Positions 54,109 through 63,390 are shown, numbered from the stretch's first letter. The stretch is 64,000 nt of DNA from Streptomyces sp. cg36 (GCF_041080675.1 NZ_CP163520.1:4464001-4528000); one strand, 5' to 3'. Program-made: numbers and translations. The notes: generated from the sequence alone by a model not told the origin.

Positions 54109-54525
54109 ATGACTCTCACACCCGCCGAGGCCGAGAAGGTCCTCGCCGACAACTTCGCGCCCTGGGTGCTCGATCTGGGGCTCAGCGTGCTGGAGACCGA
54201 GCCGGAGGGGCGGGCCGTGCTGCGGCTGCCCTGGAGCGACCGGCTGGCCCGGGACGGGGGCGGCCTGTCGGGGCAGGCGCTGATGGCCGCCGCCGACACC
54301 GCCACCGTCCTCGCGATCTCGGCCGCGCGCGGCGCGTACGGGCCGATGACCACCGTGCAGCAGTCGACCAGCTTCCAGCGGGCCGTGGTCGGCGCGGACG
54401 TGCTGGTGGACGCGCGGGTGACCAAGCTGGGCCGCCGCATGGCCTTCGCCGAGATCACCCTGACCGCCGAGGGCGCCCCGGACGCCGCCGCCCGGGCCAG
54501 CGCGGTCTACGCGCTGCTCGACTGA
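54109..54525 (+). CDS. PaaI-family acyl-CoA thioesterase
   Basis: Hotdog-fold thioesterase of 138 residues that hydrolyses acyl-CoA esters to recover CoA. The hotdog central helix region reads GGLSGQALMAAADTATVLAI (about 63-82) and the later strand block TTVQQSTSFQRAVVGADVLVDARVTKLGRRMAFAEITL. PaaI-type enzymes remove dead-end thioesters that tie up CoA. The gap of 59 bases to the amidohydrolase suggests one operon. Confidence 0.83.
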   Translation: MTLTPAEAEKVLADNFAPWVLDLGLSVLETEPEGRAVLRLPWSDRLARDGGGLSGQALMAAADTATVLAISAARGAYGPMTTVQQSTSFQRAVVGADVLVDARVTKLGRRMAFAEITLTAEGAPDAAARASAVYALLD

Positions 54526-54565
54526 CCCGCCCCCGATCGCGCCCGCCCGCCGTCGCCGCCCTTGT

Positions 54566-54580
54566 CTGACGCGCCGTCAG
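54566..54580. promoter_or_regulatory. TetR-type operator 11a
   Basis: CTGACGCGCCGTCAG, a perfect 5+5 inverted repeat, lies 86 bases upstream of the F420-type oxidoreductase gene, 40 bases from operator 11b centre to centre. Confidence 0.83.
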
Positions 54581-54605
54581 ACAGCAAGCTGGGGGCGGCG
54601 GTTGC

Positions 54606-54620
54606 GTGACGGACCGTCAG
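54606..54620. promoter_or_regulatory. TetR-type operator 11b
   Basis: GTGACGGACCGTCAG (outermost left base differs) lies 31 bases upstream of the GTG at 54652; with 11a it forms a double operator. Confidence 0.78.
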
Positions 54621-54651
54621 ATACGGTCCGCCTACGCCAAGGAGGCGCACG

Positions 54652-55596
54652 GTGCACGCGCAACCGCACGCGCTCGTCTACGGGATGCAGCTGCCCGTCC
54701 AGTCCCAGAGCACCCTCTACGCCGAACCGTGGGAAGCCGCCGCGACCCCGGACGACCTCGCCGAGATCGCCCGGGTCGCGGACCGCGCCGGGTTCGGCTA
54801 CCTCGCCGCCTGCGACCACGTCGCCATCCCGCGCCGGCTGGCCGGGGCGATGAGCACCACCTGGTACGACCCGGTCGCCACCCTCGCCTACCTCGCCGCC
54901 GTCACCACCCGCACCCGGCTGCTCAGCCATGTCGCCGTGGTGGGACTGCGCCACCCCCTGCTCACCGCCAAGCAGTACGCGACCCTGGACCACCTCAGCG
55001 GCGGGCGCCTGATCCTCGGCGTGGGCGCCGGGCACGTGCGCGAGGAGTTCGACGTCCTCGGGGCCGACTTCGCCCACCGGGGCAAGGTGCTCGACGAGAC
55101 GATCGACGCGCTGCGGGCGGCGCTCGGGCCCGAGGAGTTCCCCGAGTTCCACGGCGAGCGGTTCGACTTCGAGGGGCTCGGGCAGCGGCCCCGGCCCGCC
55201 CAGGAGGCCGTGCCGCTGTGGGTCGGCGGCTCCTCGCCGGCGGCGGTGCGCCGGGCCGCCCTGCGCGGTGACGGCTGGCTGCCGCAGGGCGACCCGCGCG
55301 ACCGGCTGCCCCATCAGATCGCCCGGATCAGGGAGTTGCGGGAGCGGCACGGCGTGGAGCGGCCGTTCGTCGTCGGCGCCATCGCCGAACCGCTGTACGT
55401 GGGCGAGGCGCGCTGGAACCTGGGGCGGCGCACCCTCAGCGGCAAGCCCGACGCCCTGGCCGACTCGCTGCGCGAGTACGCCGCGCTCGGCGTCGACCAG
55501 GTCCAGCTGCGCTTCCGCTCGCGCGGGCGCAGCGAACTCGTCGACCAGATAGCGGCGTTCGCCGCCGATGTGGCGCCCCAGCTCGACGCCGGGTGA
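54652..55596 (+). CDS. LLM-class F420-dependent oxidoreductase
   Basis: Luciferase-like TIM-barrel oxidoreductase of 314 residues. DHLSGGRLILGVGAGHVREEFDVLGADFAHRGKVLDE (about 109-145) is the hallmark of F420-dependent members, and VPLWVGGSSPAAVRRAA the later conserved strand. It transfers hydride between F420 and a substrate, for example oxidising an alcohol or saturating a double bond. The GTG at 54652 follows AAGGAGG at a good distance. It heads a two-gene operon with a short-chain dehydrogenase. Confidence 0.86.
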   Translation: MHAQPHALVYGMQLPVQSQSTLYAEPWEAAATPDDLAEIARVADRAGFGYLAACDHVAIPRRLAGAMSTTWYDPVATLAYLAAVTTRTRLLSHVAVVGLRHPLLTAKQYATLDHLSGGRLILGVGAGHVREEFDVLGADFAHRGKVLDETIDALRAALGPEEFPEFHGERFDFEGLGQRPRPAQEAVPLWVGGSSPAAVRRAALRGDGWLPQGDPRDRLPHQIARIRELRERHGVERPFVVGAIAEPLYVGEARWNLGRRTLSGKPDALADSLREYAALGVDQVQLRFRSRGRSELVDQIAAFAADVAPQLDAG

Positions 55597-55626
55597 GGGC
55601 CGGGAGCGCGAGCGGAAGCGATGCGG

Positions 55627-55656
55627 CGGGACCGGGCGGGACCGGGCGGGACCGGG
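55627..55656. repeat. 10-bp triple tandem repeat
   Basis: GGGACCGGGC is repeated three times without gaps in the leader between the F420 oxidoreductase and the next gene, giving six G3 runs. Confidence 0.85.
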
Positions 55657-55693
55657 CTTTTCGAGGAAGAAGCAGAGGAAGAGGGAGTACGCC

Positions 55694-56479
55694 ATGGGCA
55701 AGCTGGACGGCCGGGTCGTCCTCGTCACCGGCGCCGCGCGCGGGCAGGGCGAGCAGGAGGCGCGGCTCTTCGCCGCCGAGGGCGCCAAGGTCGTCCTCGC
55801 CGATGTGCTGGACGGGCAGGGGGAGGCGCTGGCCAAGGAGATCGGGGACGGCAGCGCGCGCTACGTCCACCTCGACGTCGGCCGGGAGGAGGAGTGGGTG
55901 GCGGCCGTCGCCGCCGCCAAGGACGCCTTCGGGCATCTGGACGGGCTCGTCAACAACGCGGGGATCCTCCGCTTCAACGAGCTCGTCGCGACGCCGCTGG
56001 AGGAGTTCGAGCAGATCGTGCGGGTCAACCAGACCGGCGCGTTCCTGGGCATCAAGCACGCCGCCCCCGAGATCGAGGCGGCGGGCGGCGGCACCATCGT
56101 CAACACCGCCTCGTACACGGCGCTGACGGGCATGGCGTACGTCGGCGCCTACGCGGCCACCAAGCACGCCATCCTGGGGCTGACCCGGGTCGCCGCCGTC
56201 GAGCTCGCGGCCAAGAAGATCCGGGTCAACGCGGTGTGCCCGGGGGCCGTGGACACCGCCATGAGCAACCCGGCCGCGCTCGACCCCACCGCCGACGCGG
56301 CGGCGGCCCAGGAGGCGGTGGCCGAGCTCTACCGCAAGCTGGTGCCGCTGGGGCGGATCGGGCGGCCGGAGGAGGTGGCGGCGCTCGCGCTCTTCCTGAC
56401 CGGCGACGACTCCGCGTACATCACGGGCCAGCCGTTCGTCATCGACGGGGGCTGGCTGGCCGGGGTCAGTCTTTTCTGA
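55694..56479 (+). CDS. short-chain dehydrogenase (3-alpha/20-beta-hydroxysteroid dehydrogenase-like)
   Basis: Classical SDR of 261 residues: TGAARGQG at 12-19, NNAG at 87-90, catalytic Ser140, Tyr153 and Lys157 (YAATK), and the PG motif [11 protein letters not shown]. The RGQG variant of the Gly-rich loop is frequent in actinobacterial hydroxysteroid dehydrogenases and carveol dehydrogenases, so a secondary alcohol on a ring system is a plausible substrate. Asp in VVLADVLD after strand 2 favours NAD. A strong GAAGAGGGAG leader precedes the ATG. Its stop codon lies within operator 12a. Confidence 0.88.
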   Translation: MGKLDGRVVLVTGAARGQGEQEARLFAAEGAKVVLADVLDGQGEALAKEIGDGSARYVHLDVGREEEWVAAVAAAKDAFGHLDGLVNNAGILRFNELVATPLEEFEQIVRVNQTGAFLGIKHAAPEIEAAGGGTIVNTASYTALTGMAYVGAYAATKHAILGLTRVAAVELAAKKIRVNAVCPGAVDTAMSNPAALDPTADAAAAQEAVAELYRKLVPLGRIGRPEEVAALALFLTGDDSAYITGQPFVIDGGWLAGVSLF

Positions 56480-56490
56480 TGCAGCGTCAG
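56476..56490. promoter_or_regulatory. TetR-type operator 12a
   Basis: CTGATGCAGCGTCAG (one mismatch) overlaps the TGA stop of the upstream SDR gene and lies 117 bases before the next start. Confidence 0.7.
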
Positions 56491-56543
56491 GTCATGCTAT
56501 TGACGGTGCGGTTGGCCGGTGGAACAGTCGACGCATCATAAAT

Positions 56544-56558
56544 CTGACGAGGTGTCAG
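56544..56558. promoter_or_regulatory. TetR-type operator 12b
   Basis: CTGACGAGGTGTCAG, a perfect 5+5 inverted repeat, lies 48 bases upstream of the luciferase-like gene and 68 bases centre to centre from 12a. Confidence 0.83.
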
Positions 56559-56606
56559 AAACGGTGAGGCGTCGGCGCGCCGATGACGACAGGACGGTGA
56601 ACCTCC

Positions 56607-57734
56607 GTGGAATTCGGTCTCTTCGTACAGGGCTACGTGCCCGTGGCACGCTCGTCGGTCGACCCCCAGGCGGAGCACAAGGCGCTGATGGAGGAGACCG
56701 AGTACGTCATCCAGGCGGACCGGTCCGGCTTCAAGTACGCCTGGGCCTCCGAGCACCACTTCCTGGAGGAGTACTCGCACCTCTCCGCCAACGAGGTCTT
56801 CCTCGGCTACCTCGCCCACGCCACCGAGCGCATCCACCTCGGCTCGGGCATCTTCAACCCGCTGGCCGCCGTCAACCACCCGGTCAAGGTCGCCGAGAAG
56901 GTCGCCATGCTCGACCACCTCAGCGAGGGGCGGTTCGAGTTCGGCTCCGGGCGGGGCGCGGGCTCCCACGAGATCCTCGGGTTCATGCCGGGCGTCACCG
57001 ACATGAACCACACCAAGGAGATCTGGGAGGAGACCATCGCGGAGTTCCCCAAGATGTGGCTCCAGGACGAGTACGTGGGCTTCCAGGGCAAGCACTGGTC
57101 GCTCCCGCCGCGCAAGGTCTTCCCCAAGCCGTACGGGAAGTCGCACCCGGCGATGTGGTACGCCGCCGGCTCGCCCTCCTCGTACGCCATGGCCGCCCGC
57201 AAGGGGCTCGGGGTGCTCGGGTTCTCCGTGCAGAAGGTCTCCGACATGGAGTGGGTCCTGGAGCAGTACAAGACCGCCATCCGGGAGGCCGAGCCGATCG
57301 GCGACTTCGTCAACGACAACGTGATGGTGACGTCCACGGCGATCTGCGCCGAGACCCACGACAAGGCCGTCGAGATCGCCGCCAACGGCGGGCTCAACCG
57401 GCTCCAGTCGCTGGTGTTCCGCTACCACGACACCTTCCCCCGCCCCGAGGGCGTACCGGAGTGGCCCGAGCTGCTGCCCGAGTACACCACCGAGATCATC
57501 GAACTGCTCATCGCCGAGGAGCTGATGATCTGCGGCGACCCGGACGAGGTCACCCGGCAGTGCAAGCGGTGGGAGCAGGCGGGGGCGGACCAGCTCTCCT
57601 TCGGGCTGCCGATCGGGGTGCCGTACGAGGACACCATGAACACGATCCGGCTGATCGGCGAGCACGTGATCCCGAAGATCGACACGGACCCGGTGCACCG
57701 GACGACGCGGTTCCGCGGGGCGGCCGGGGTCTGA
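56607..57734 (+). CDS. LLM-class flavin-dependent oxidoreductase (bacterial luciferase-like)
   Basis: Luciferase-fold enzyme of 375 residues closer to FMNH2-dependent monooxygenases: WASEHHFLEEYSHLSANEVFLGYLAHATERIHLGSGI (about 44-82) and AEKVAMLDHLSEGRFEFGSGRGAG (about 93-118). Such enzymes oxygenate a substrate with reduced flavin supplied by a separate reductase; the HsaB-like protein at 29026, under the same type of operator, could be that partner. Start is GTG at 56607. A 10-bp-stem hairpin follows the stop, then a 435-base gap before the deacylase gene. Confidence 0.86.
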   Translation: MEFGLFVQGYVPVARSSVDPQAEHKALMEETEYVIQADRSGFKYAWASEHHFLEEYSHLSANEVFLGYLAHATERIHLGSGIFNPLAAVNHPVKVAEKVAMLDHLSEGRFEFGSGRGAGSHEILGFMPGVTDMNHTKEIWEETIAEFPKMWLQDEYVGFQGKHWSLPPRKVFPKPYGKSHPAMWYAAGSPSSYAMAARKGLGVLGFSVQKVSDMEWVLEQYKTAIREAEPIGDFVNDNVMVTSTAICAETHDKAVEIAANGGLNRLQSLVFRYHDTFPRPEGVPEWPELLPEYTTEIIELLIAEELMICGDPDEVTRQCKRWEQAGADQLSFGLPIGVPYEDTMNTIRLIGEHVIPKIDTDPVHRTTRFRGAAGV

Positions 57735-57746
57735 CGGGGCCGCGCC

Positions 57747-57771
57747 CCCGGCCCCCCGCGAGGGGGCCGGG
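57747..57771. terminator. hairpin terminator
   Basis: CCCGGCCCCC pairs with GGGGGCCGGG over a 5-base loop, 13 bases after the luciferase-like stop. Confidence 0.65.
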
Positions 57772-57904
57772 CGTGGTTCCCCGCGCCCCCCGGAACGCGC
57801 CTTCGGCGCCCGGGGCGCACCAGACGCGGGATGGCGGCCTCCCGGACCGCCGGACCGTACTGCCCCGGCACACCGGTCACCCGGCGGCGGCCCGCCGTGC
57901 GCGA

Positions 57905-58135
57905 CCGGTGCGCCGGGGCACACCTCCGCCGGGGCACAGCTCCACCGGGGCGCATCTCTACCAGGGAGCACCCCCCGCCGGTCACGGCTCCACCGGGCCA
58001 CCGCTCCCGCCGGGCCACAGCTCCACCGAGGCGCACCTATACCACCGGGACACACCTCCACCGGGACACACACCTCCACCGAGGCGCACCTCCCGCCGAG
58101 GCGCCCCCGTACCGAGGCGCACCCGTACCGAAACG
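57905..58135. repeat. degenerate minisatellite (CTCCACCGGGGCACA-like units)
   Basis: About 14 imperfect units of 12-18 bases resembling CTCCACCGGGGCACA run through the gap between the luciferase-like and deacylase genes. The unit drifts gradually to CACCTCCACCGAGGCG and CCCGTACCGAGGCG. The frame through it would give only a low-complexity His/Pro/Arg peptide, so it is not coding. Confidence 0.8.
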
Positions 58136-58169
58136 CCCACGTTCCGGCACGCCGGAAGAGAGGGACAGC

Positions 58170-59918
58170 ATGTCCGACCTCGACCATCTGATCCGGCGCG
58201 CGACCGTCGTCGACGGAACCGGCGCGCCCGCCTTCACCGCCGACGTCGGCCTGCGCGACGGCCGGATCGCCGTCGTCGCCGAGCCGGGCACGCTGGCCCC
58301 CTCGGCCGCCCGCACCCGTGAGGACGCCGAGGGCCTGGTCCTCGCGCCCGGCTTCGTCGACCCGCACACCCACTACGACGCCCAGCTCTTCTGGGACCCG
58401 TACGCCACCCCGTCCATGAACCACGGGGTCACCACCGTCGCGGGCGGCAACTGCGGCTTCACCCTGGCGCCGCTCCACCCGGACCGCCCCGAGGACGCCG
58501 ACTACACCCGGCGGATGATGGCCCGGGTCGAGGGCATGGCGCTCAAGGCGCTGGAGGAGGGCGTCGACTGGAGCTGGTCCTCGTTCGGGGAGTACCTCGA
58601 CGCGCTGGAGGGCCGCATCGCCGTCAACGCCGGTTTCATGGTGGGCCACTGTGCCCTGCGCCGGTACGTGATGGGCCCGGACGCGGTCGGCGGGCAGCCC
58701 ACCCCCGCCCAGCTCGACGCCATGCTGGCGCTGCTGCACGACGCCATGGACGCGGGCGCCTGGGGCCTGTCCACCACCCAGTCCACCACCCACTCCGACG
58801 GCGCCGGAGCGCCCGTCGCCTCCCGGCACGCCCGGCCCGCCGAACTCCTCGCCCTCGCCGAGGCCGTCGGGCACCACGAGGGCACCCAGCTCGAAGCGAT
58901 CGTGGCGGGCTGCCTCGACCAGTTCTCCGACGACGAGATCGACCTGTTCGTGAACCTGTCGGCCGCCGCCGGACGGCCGCTGAACTGGAACGTCCTCACC
59001 ATCGACGCCGCCGTCCCCGAACGCGTGCCGCGCCAGCTGGCCGCGAGCGAGCGGGCCCGCGCGGCGGGCGGCCGGATCGTGGCGCTCACCATGCCGATCC
59101 TCACCCCCATGAACATGTCGCTCGGCACCTTCTGCGCCCTCAACCTCATCCCCGGCTGGGGCGAGGTGCTGGGCCTGCCGGTCCCCGAGCGCGTCGAGAA
59201 GCTGCGCGACCCCGGGGTCCGCGCCGAGCTGCTGCGCCGCGCCCACAGCAAGGAGGCCGGGGTCTTCCGGCGCCTCGCCGACTTCGGGCGGTACGTCATC
59301 GGGGACACCTACTCCCCGGCCAACGCCGGACTCACCGGACGCGTGGTGCGCGACATCGCCGCCGAACGCGGCCAGGACCCCTTCGGCTGCCTCGTCGAGA
59401 TCTGCGCCAACGACCGGCTGCGCACGGTGCTGTGGCCGATGCCGACCGACAACGACCCCGACAGCTGGGCGCTGCGCCGCGCGACCTGGGAGCACGAGGA
59501 CGTCCTGCTCGGCGGCTCCGACGCGGGCGCCCACCTCGACCGCATGTGCGGTGCGCCCTACACCACCCGCTTCCTCGGCGACTGCCTGCGCGGACGGCGG
59601 CTGGTCCCGCTGGAGCGGGCCGTACGGATGCTCAGCGCCGACCCGGCCGCGCTGTTCGGACTGCGCGGGCGGGGCCGGATCGAGGAGGGCGGCCACGCCG
59701 ACCTCGTCCTCTTCGACCCCGAGCGCGTCGACGCCGGACCCGCCACCCTGGTGCACGACCTGCCCGGCGACAGCCCGCGCCTGGACGCCAAGGCCGTCGG
59801 GGTGGTCTCGGTACGGGTCAACGGCGTCGAGACCCTCCGCGACGACGTGGTGACCGGCGCGCTGCCGGGCACCGTGCTGCGCTCCGGCCGCGACACGAGG
59901 ACGGTGTCCGTCAAGTGA
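58170..59918 (+). CDS. N-acyl-D-amino-acid deacylase-family amidohydrolase
   Basis: Amidohydrolase-3-type zinc hydrolase of 582 residues. The HxH metal motif is in LAPGFVDPHTHYDAQLFWDP (about 65-85), a middle block is TTVAGGNCGFTLAP, and LLGGSDAGAHLDRMCGAPYTT holds the late Asp. Members cleave N-acyl-D-amino acids, but related proteins accompany many acyl-CoA catabolic clusters with unknown substrate. ATG at 58170 has GAGAGGGACAG upstream. The stop overlaps the start of the aldehyde dehydrogenase gene (GTGA). Confidence 0.86.
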   Translation: MSDLDHLIRRATVVDGTGAPAFTADVGLRDGRIAVVAEPGTLAPSAARTREDAEGLVLAPGFVDPHTHYDAQLFWDPYATPSMNHGVTTVAGGNCGFTLAPLHPDRPEDADYTRRMMARVEGMALKALEEGVDWSWSSFGEYLDALEGRIAVNAGFMVGHCALRRYVMGPDAVGGQPTPAQLDAMLALLHDAMDAGAWGLSTTQSTTHSDGAGAPVASRHARPAELLALAEAVGHHEGTQLEAIVAGCLDQFSDDEIDLFVNLSAAAGRPLNWNVLTIDAAVPERVPRQLAASERARAAGGRIVALTMPILTPMNMSLGTFCALNLIPGWGEVLGLPVPERVEKLRDPGVRAELLRRAHSKEAGVFRRLADFGRYVIGDTYSPANAGLTGRVVRDIAAERGQDPFGCLVEICANDRLRTVLWPMPTDNDPDSWALRRATWEHEDVLLGGSDAGAHLDRMCGAPYTTRFLGDCLRGRRLVPLERAVRMLSADPAALFGLRGRGRIEEGGHADLVLFDPERVDAGPATLVHDLPGDSPRLDAKAVGVVSVRVNGVETLRDDVVTGALPGTVLRSGRDTRTVSVK

Positions 59919-61375
59919 ACGCGTACGAGCCGAAGCTGTTCATCGGGGGCGAGTGGGTCGAGCCGGACGGCGGCCGGTACGAGATCCTCGACCCCGCCAC
60001 CGAGGCCGTCGTCGGCGCCGCCCCCGAGGCGAGCCGCGACCAGGTGTACGCGGCGTGCGCCGCCGCCCGGGAGGCGTTCGGGCCCTGGTCGCGCACGTCC
60101 CCCGAGGAGCGCGCCGCCGTCCTGGACCGCGCCGCCGGCCTCGTCCAGCGCGCCCTCGTCCCGTACGCGGAGCTCGCCCGGGCCGAGACCGGCGCCACCA
60201 CCGCCACCGCGCGCGGCATGCAGGTGGCGGTGGGCGCGGCCCGCTTCCGGCGGTACGCGCGCGGCGCCCTGGAACCGGCCGAGGAGGCGCTGCTGCCGCA
60301 GGTCAACCAGGCCGGACCGATGGGGCGGGCCGGGGTCTTCGGGGCGCTCGCCGTCCGCCAGCCGGTCGGCGTGGTCACCTGCGTCACCTCGTACAACAAC
60401 CCCTGGGCCAACCCGGCCGGCAAGGTCGCGCCCGCGCTCGCCATGGGCAACACCGTGGTCGTCAAACCCGCGCCGCAGGACCCCCTGTCGGTGTTCCGGA
60501 TGGCCGAGGCGCTCGCGGAGGCGGGGGTGCCGCCCGGCGTGGTCAACGTGGTCACCGGCTCGGCCCCGGCCGTCGGAGAGGCCGCCGTGGACTCGCCCGA
60601 CGTCGACATGGTCAGCTTCACCGGCTCCACCGAGGTCGGCCGCAGCATCGCCGAGGTGTGCGGGCGGGGCATGAAGCGCCAGCTCATGGAGCTCGGCGGC
60701 AAGGGGGCGGCGCTGGTCTTCGACGACGCGGACCTGGCGGTGGCGGTGGCGGGCATCGGCACCACGTTCTCCTTCTACAGCGGCCAGATCTGCACCGCCC
60801 CCACCCGGGTCCTGGTCCAGCGGGCCGTCCACGACCGGCTGGTCGAGCAACTCGCCGCCTACGCGGCCCACTTGGCCGTGGGCGACCCGGCGGCGCCGGG
60901 CACGGTGGTCGGCCCGCTCATCTCGGCCGCGCACCGCGACCGCGTCGAGTCGTACGTGGAGCTCGGCCGCAAGGAGGGGGCGCGGGTGGTCGTGGGCGGC
61001 GAACGGCCGCTGCTGGAGCGGGGGTTCTATGTGGCGCCCACGCTCCTCGCCGACTGCACCAACGACATGCGGGTGGTCCGCGAGGAGATCTTCGGGCCGG
61101 TGGTGGCGGTGGTGCCGTTCGACGACGAGGAGGAGGCGGTGGCCCTCGCCAACGACAGCGAGTACGGCCTGATCGACTACGTCTTCTCGGGCGACGTCGC
61201 CCGCGCCTTCCGGGTGGCGCGGCGCCTGCGGGCGGGGGGTGTCGGCGTGAACACGGTGGGGCGCAACATGGAGGCGCCGTTCGGGGGGTTCAAGAGGAGT
61301 GGGGTGGGGCGGGATGTGGGGTCGTACGCGTTGCACGCGTACAGCGAGCTGCAGGCGATCGTGTGGCCCGGCTAG
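59915..61375 (+). CDS. aldehyde dehydrogenase
   Basis: NAD(P)-dependent aldehyde dehydrogenase of 486 residues. Catalytic Cys293 is in FYSGQICTAPTR, the general base Glu259 in LMELGGKGA, the cofactor loop FTGSTEVG at 235-242 and the active-site Asn in TSYNNPWAN. EIFGPVVAVVPF and the C-terminal PFGGFKRSGVGRDVG complete the family. It oxidises an aldehyde, perhaps one released by the aldol-type cleavage or by the alcohol dehydrogenase at 23351, to the acid for CoA activation. Co-translated with the deacylase; an inverted repeat array follows the stop. Confidence 0.92.
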   Translation: MNAYEPKLFIGGEWVEPDGGRYEILDPATEAVVGAAPEASRDQVYAACAAAREAFGPWSRTSPEERAAVLDRAAGLVQRALVPYAELARAETGATTATARGMQVAVGAARFRRYARGALEPAEEALLPQVNQAGPMGRAGVFGALAVRQPVGVVTCVTSYNNPWANPAGKVAPALAMGNTVVVKPAPQDPLSVFRMAEALAEAGVPPGVVNVVTGSAPAVGEAAVDSPDVDMVSFTGSTEVGRSIAEVCGRGMKRQLMELGGKGAALVFDDADLAVAVAGIGTTFSFYSGQICTAPTRVLVQRAVHDRLVEQLAAYAAHLAVGDPAAPGTVVGPLISAAHRDRVESYVELGRKEGARVVVGGERPLLERGFYVAPTLLADCTNDMRVVREEIFGPVVAVVPFDDEEEAVALANDSEYGLIDYVFSGDVARAFRVARRLRAGGVGVNTVGRNMEAPFGGFKRSGVGRDVGSYALHAYSELQAIVWPG

Positions 61376-61384
61376 CACCACGGC

Positions 61385-61815
61385 CCTGGGCGGTCCGTTC
61401 GCCTGCGGGCCAGCGGGGGCTTGTCGCGCAGTTCCCCGCGCCCCTGATCAGGCCGGGCCTTCGCCTGCGGACCGTGCGGGGTTGCTCGCGCAGTTCCCCG
61501 CGCCCCTGATCAGGCCGGGGCTTCGCCTGCGGGCCATGCCGGGTCGCTCGCGCCGTTCCCCGCGCCCCTGAAAGCCGGTGGCCGAGCTGACTTCTCCGGC
61601 TGGGCCGCACCGCCTGGGGGCGCGGGGAACTGCGCGAGACGCGGGCACGGTCCGCAGAAGAAGTCCGGCCCGATAGGGGCGCGGGGAACGGCGCGACCAG
61701 CCCCGCACGGTCTGCGGACGAAGGCGGGTTTCCAGGGGCGCGGGGAACTGCGCGAGACGCGGGCACGGTCCGCAGACGTAGGCGGGTTTCCAGGGGCGCG
61801 AGCAAACCGGCACGG
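61385..61815. repeat. inverted array of ~61-bp intergenic repeats (3 forward, 3-4 reverse)
   Basis: Plus-strand cores at about 61422, 61483 and 61545 face minus-strand cores at about 61615, 61676 and 61735 plus a truncated copy near 61793. The array fills the 455-base gap between the convergent aldehyde dehydrogenase and PHP-domain genes. Confidence 0.92.
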
Positions 61816-61830
61816 TCCGTACGTTGCGGG

Positions 61831-63390
61831 CTAGTTCCCCAGGAAGATGGGGTTGGTGAAGGCCGCCAGGGGGCCCGGGAGGCCGGGGACCGTGGGGGTG
61901 TGGCGGACCTCGGCCCGTACGTAGGTCGCGTACGACGGCGTCGTCACCCACTCCGCACCGCCCGCCCCCGACGCCGGCAGCCCCGTACTGAACAGCGTGC
62001 CCTGATCGGTGACGAAGGCGACCGTGCAGCCGGGCGCGCCGCTCACCTCCAGCCGCACGGTGACCGGCTCGTCGCCCGCCGTCCGCAACCGCCCCCCGAT
62101 CCCCGCGTGCCCACCCCGCCCGCCCGCCACGGAGAAGGCGAGCGAGACGGCGGCGGACTCCGCGACATAGCTGCGGCCCGCCTTGATGCCCTCCTGGATC
62201 GCCTCCCGGGACAGCTCCTCCGCGTACACCACCGTCTGCGGCCCGCCGATGCGGTCGGGATCGCGGTGGGCGTCGCTGTTGCCCATGGCGGGCAGCCACG
62301 CCCCGCCCGAACGGGCCGCGACGGCAAGGGTGTTGTCCCACTCCTGGAGGGAGACCTCGTCGTCGGGGGTGTACGGCCCGTTCCACACCTCCACCGCGTC
62401 CGCCTCGCCGAAGCCGAACTTCCAGGCGCAGCCGATGCAGGTGGCGTGCGGATGCGCGGGCACCACGAGCCCCCCGGCGCGCCGGACCTCGCGGGCGAAC
62501 CGGCCGAACCGGTTCTCGCGCGCCCGGTAGCGCCAGTCCACGAAGGTCCCCGGGTCGGTGCCGAGCGCCAGCACGTGGCCGTTGCGGGTGGTGATCTCCT
62601 CGCCGGTGAGGATCAGCAGGTCGTCGCCCCACAGGCCCTCCCACGCCGGATGGGAGGAGCTCGTGTTGTGGTCGGAGGTGTTGATGAAGTCGAGCCCCGC
62701 CGCACGGGCGAGCGCGGCGATCTCGGCGGGGGTGCGCCGCCCGTCCGAGTGCCAGGAGTGCAGGTGGCAGTCGCCCCGGTACCAGGCCCGCCCCCGCCCC
62801 TTGGCCCGCGTCGGCGGGTACACCGGCGCCGGGGTGCTGCCCCGCTCACCGAACCGCAGGGTGACGGTCACGCGGTACGGCAGGCCCTGCGGCGCCACCG
62901 TGTACGGGCCGAGCGCGATGTGCCAGGTCCCGGCGCGGACCGGGCCGGGCAGGTAACCGGGGGTCGCCGCGTCCGCCCGCAGGAAGAACTCGGTGCGGGC
63001 GCCGCCCGACCAGCCCCGGAAGCCCCGCCCGCCCAGTTCGGTGCCGCGCTCGTCGAAGATCCCGATGTCCAGGGCGTTGTTCTGCGTCCCCGCCGGGACG
63101 GTGGCCTTGTCGTACGCGTACGAGACGGCCAGCTCGCGCACCCCGCGCGGGACCTCCACCGGCAGGTACACGAAGTCGGGGGAGCCGGGCGGCAGGGTGC
63201 CGGTGACCGTCCGGGTCACCTCGCCGGAACCGCCGTCACCACCACTGCCACGGCCACCGCCGTCGTCGGCGCGGGCCGCGCTCGCGAAGCTCACGGTACC
63301 GAGCGTGAGCGCGGTGGCCGCCCCCGTCATGAACAGTCCGCGCCGTCCGATGGTCCTGTCCTCGGGGGTGCCGCCCTCGGGTCCGGTCAT
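61831..63390 (-). CDS. Tat-exported CehA/McbA-family PHP metallohydrolase
   Basis: Secreted metal-dependent phosphoesterase/hydrolase of 519 residues. A twin-arginine signal (RTIGRRGLFMTGAATALTLG, about 13-32, ending near ASAARA) directs folded export. A beta-rich N-terminal domain follows (about 55-200), then the PHP domain with DCHLHSWHSDG, NTSDHN, AHPHATCIG and GNSDAHRDPDR metal-binding blocks. CehA/McbA proteins hydrolyse carbamate or phosphoester substrates outside the cell. The ATG at 63390 is selected because the Tat motif is 17 codons in, although the frame extends to 63918. No TetR-type operator is near. Confidence 0.87.
   Translation of the reverse strand: MTGPEGGTPEDRTIGRRGLFMTGAATALTLGTVSFASAARADDGGGRGSGGDGGSGEVTRTVTGTLPPGSPDFVYLPVEVPRGVRELAVSYAYDKATVPAGTQNNALDIGIFDERGTELGGRGFRGWSGGARTEFFLRADAATPGYLPGPVRAGTWHIALGPYTVAPQGLPYRVTVTLRFGERGSTPAPVYPPTRAKGRGRAWYRGDCHLHSWHSDGRRTPAEIAALARAAGLDFINTSDHNTSSSHPAWEGLWGDDLLILTGEEITTRNGHVLALGTDPGTFVDWRYRARENRFGRFAREVRRAGGLVVPAHPHATCIGCAWKFGFGEADAVEVWNGPYTPDDEVSLQEWDNTLAVAARSGGAWLPAMGNSDAHRDPDRIGGPQTVVYAEELSREAIQEGIKAGRSYVAESAAVSLAFSVAGGRGGHAGIGGRLRTAGDEPVTVRLEVSGAPGCTVAFVTDQGTLFSTGLPASGAGGAEWVTTPSYATYVRAEVRHTPTVPGLPGPLAAFTNPIFLGN

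Noticed and set aside
57831..58169. N-terminal extension of the deacylase through the upstream repeats
   Set aside because: The extension would be low-complexity from the minisatellite, while the ATG at 58170 has a good ribosome-binding site and begins the family domain.
56487..59756. 1089-residue minus-strand open frame
   Set aside because: It runs antisense through three well-supported genes and the minisatellite, with no family resemblance.
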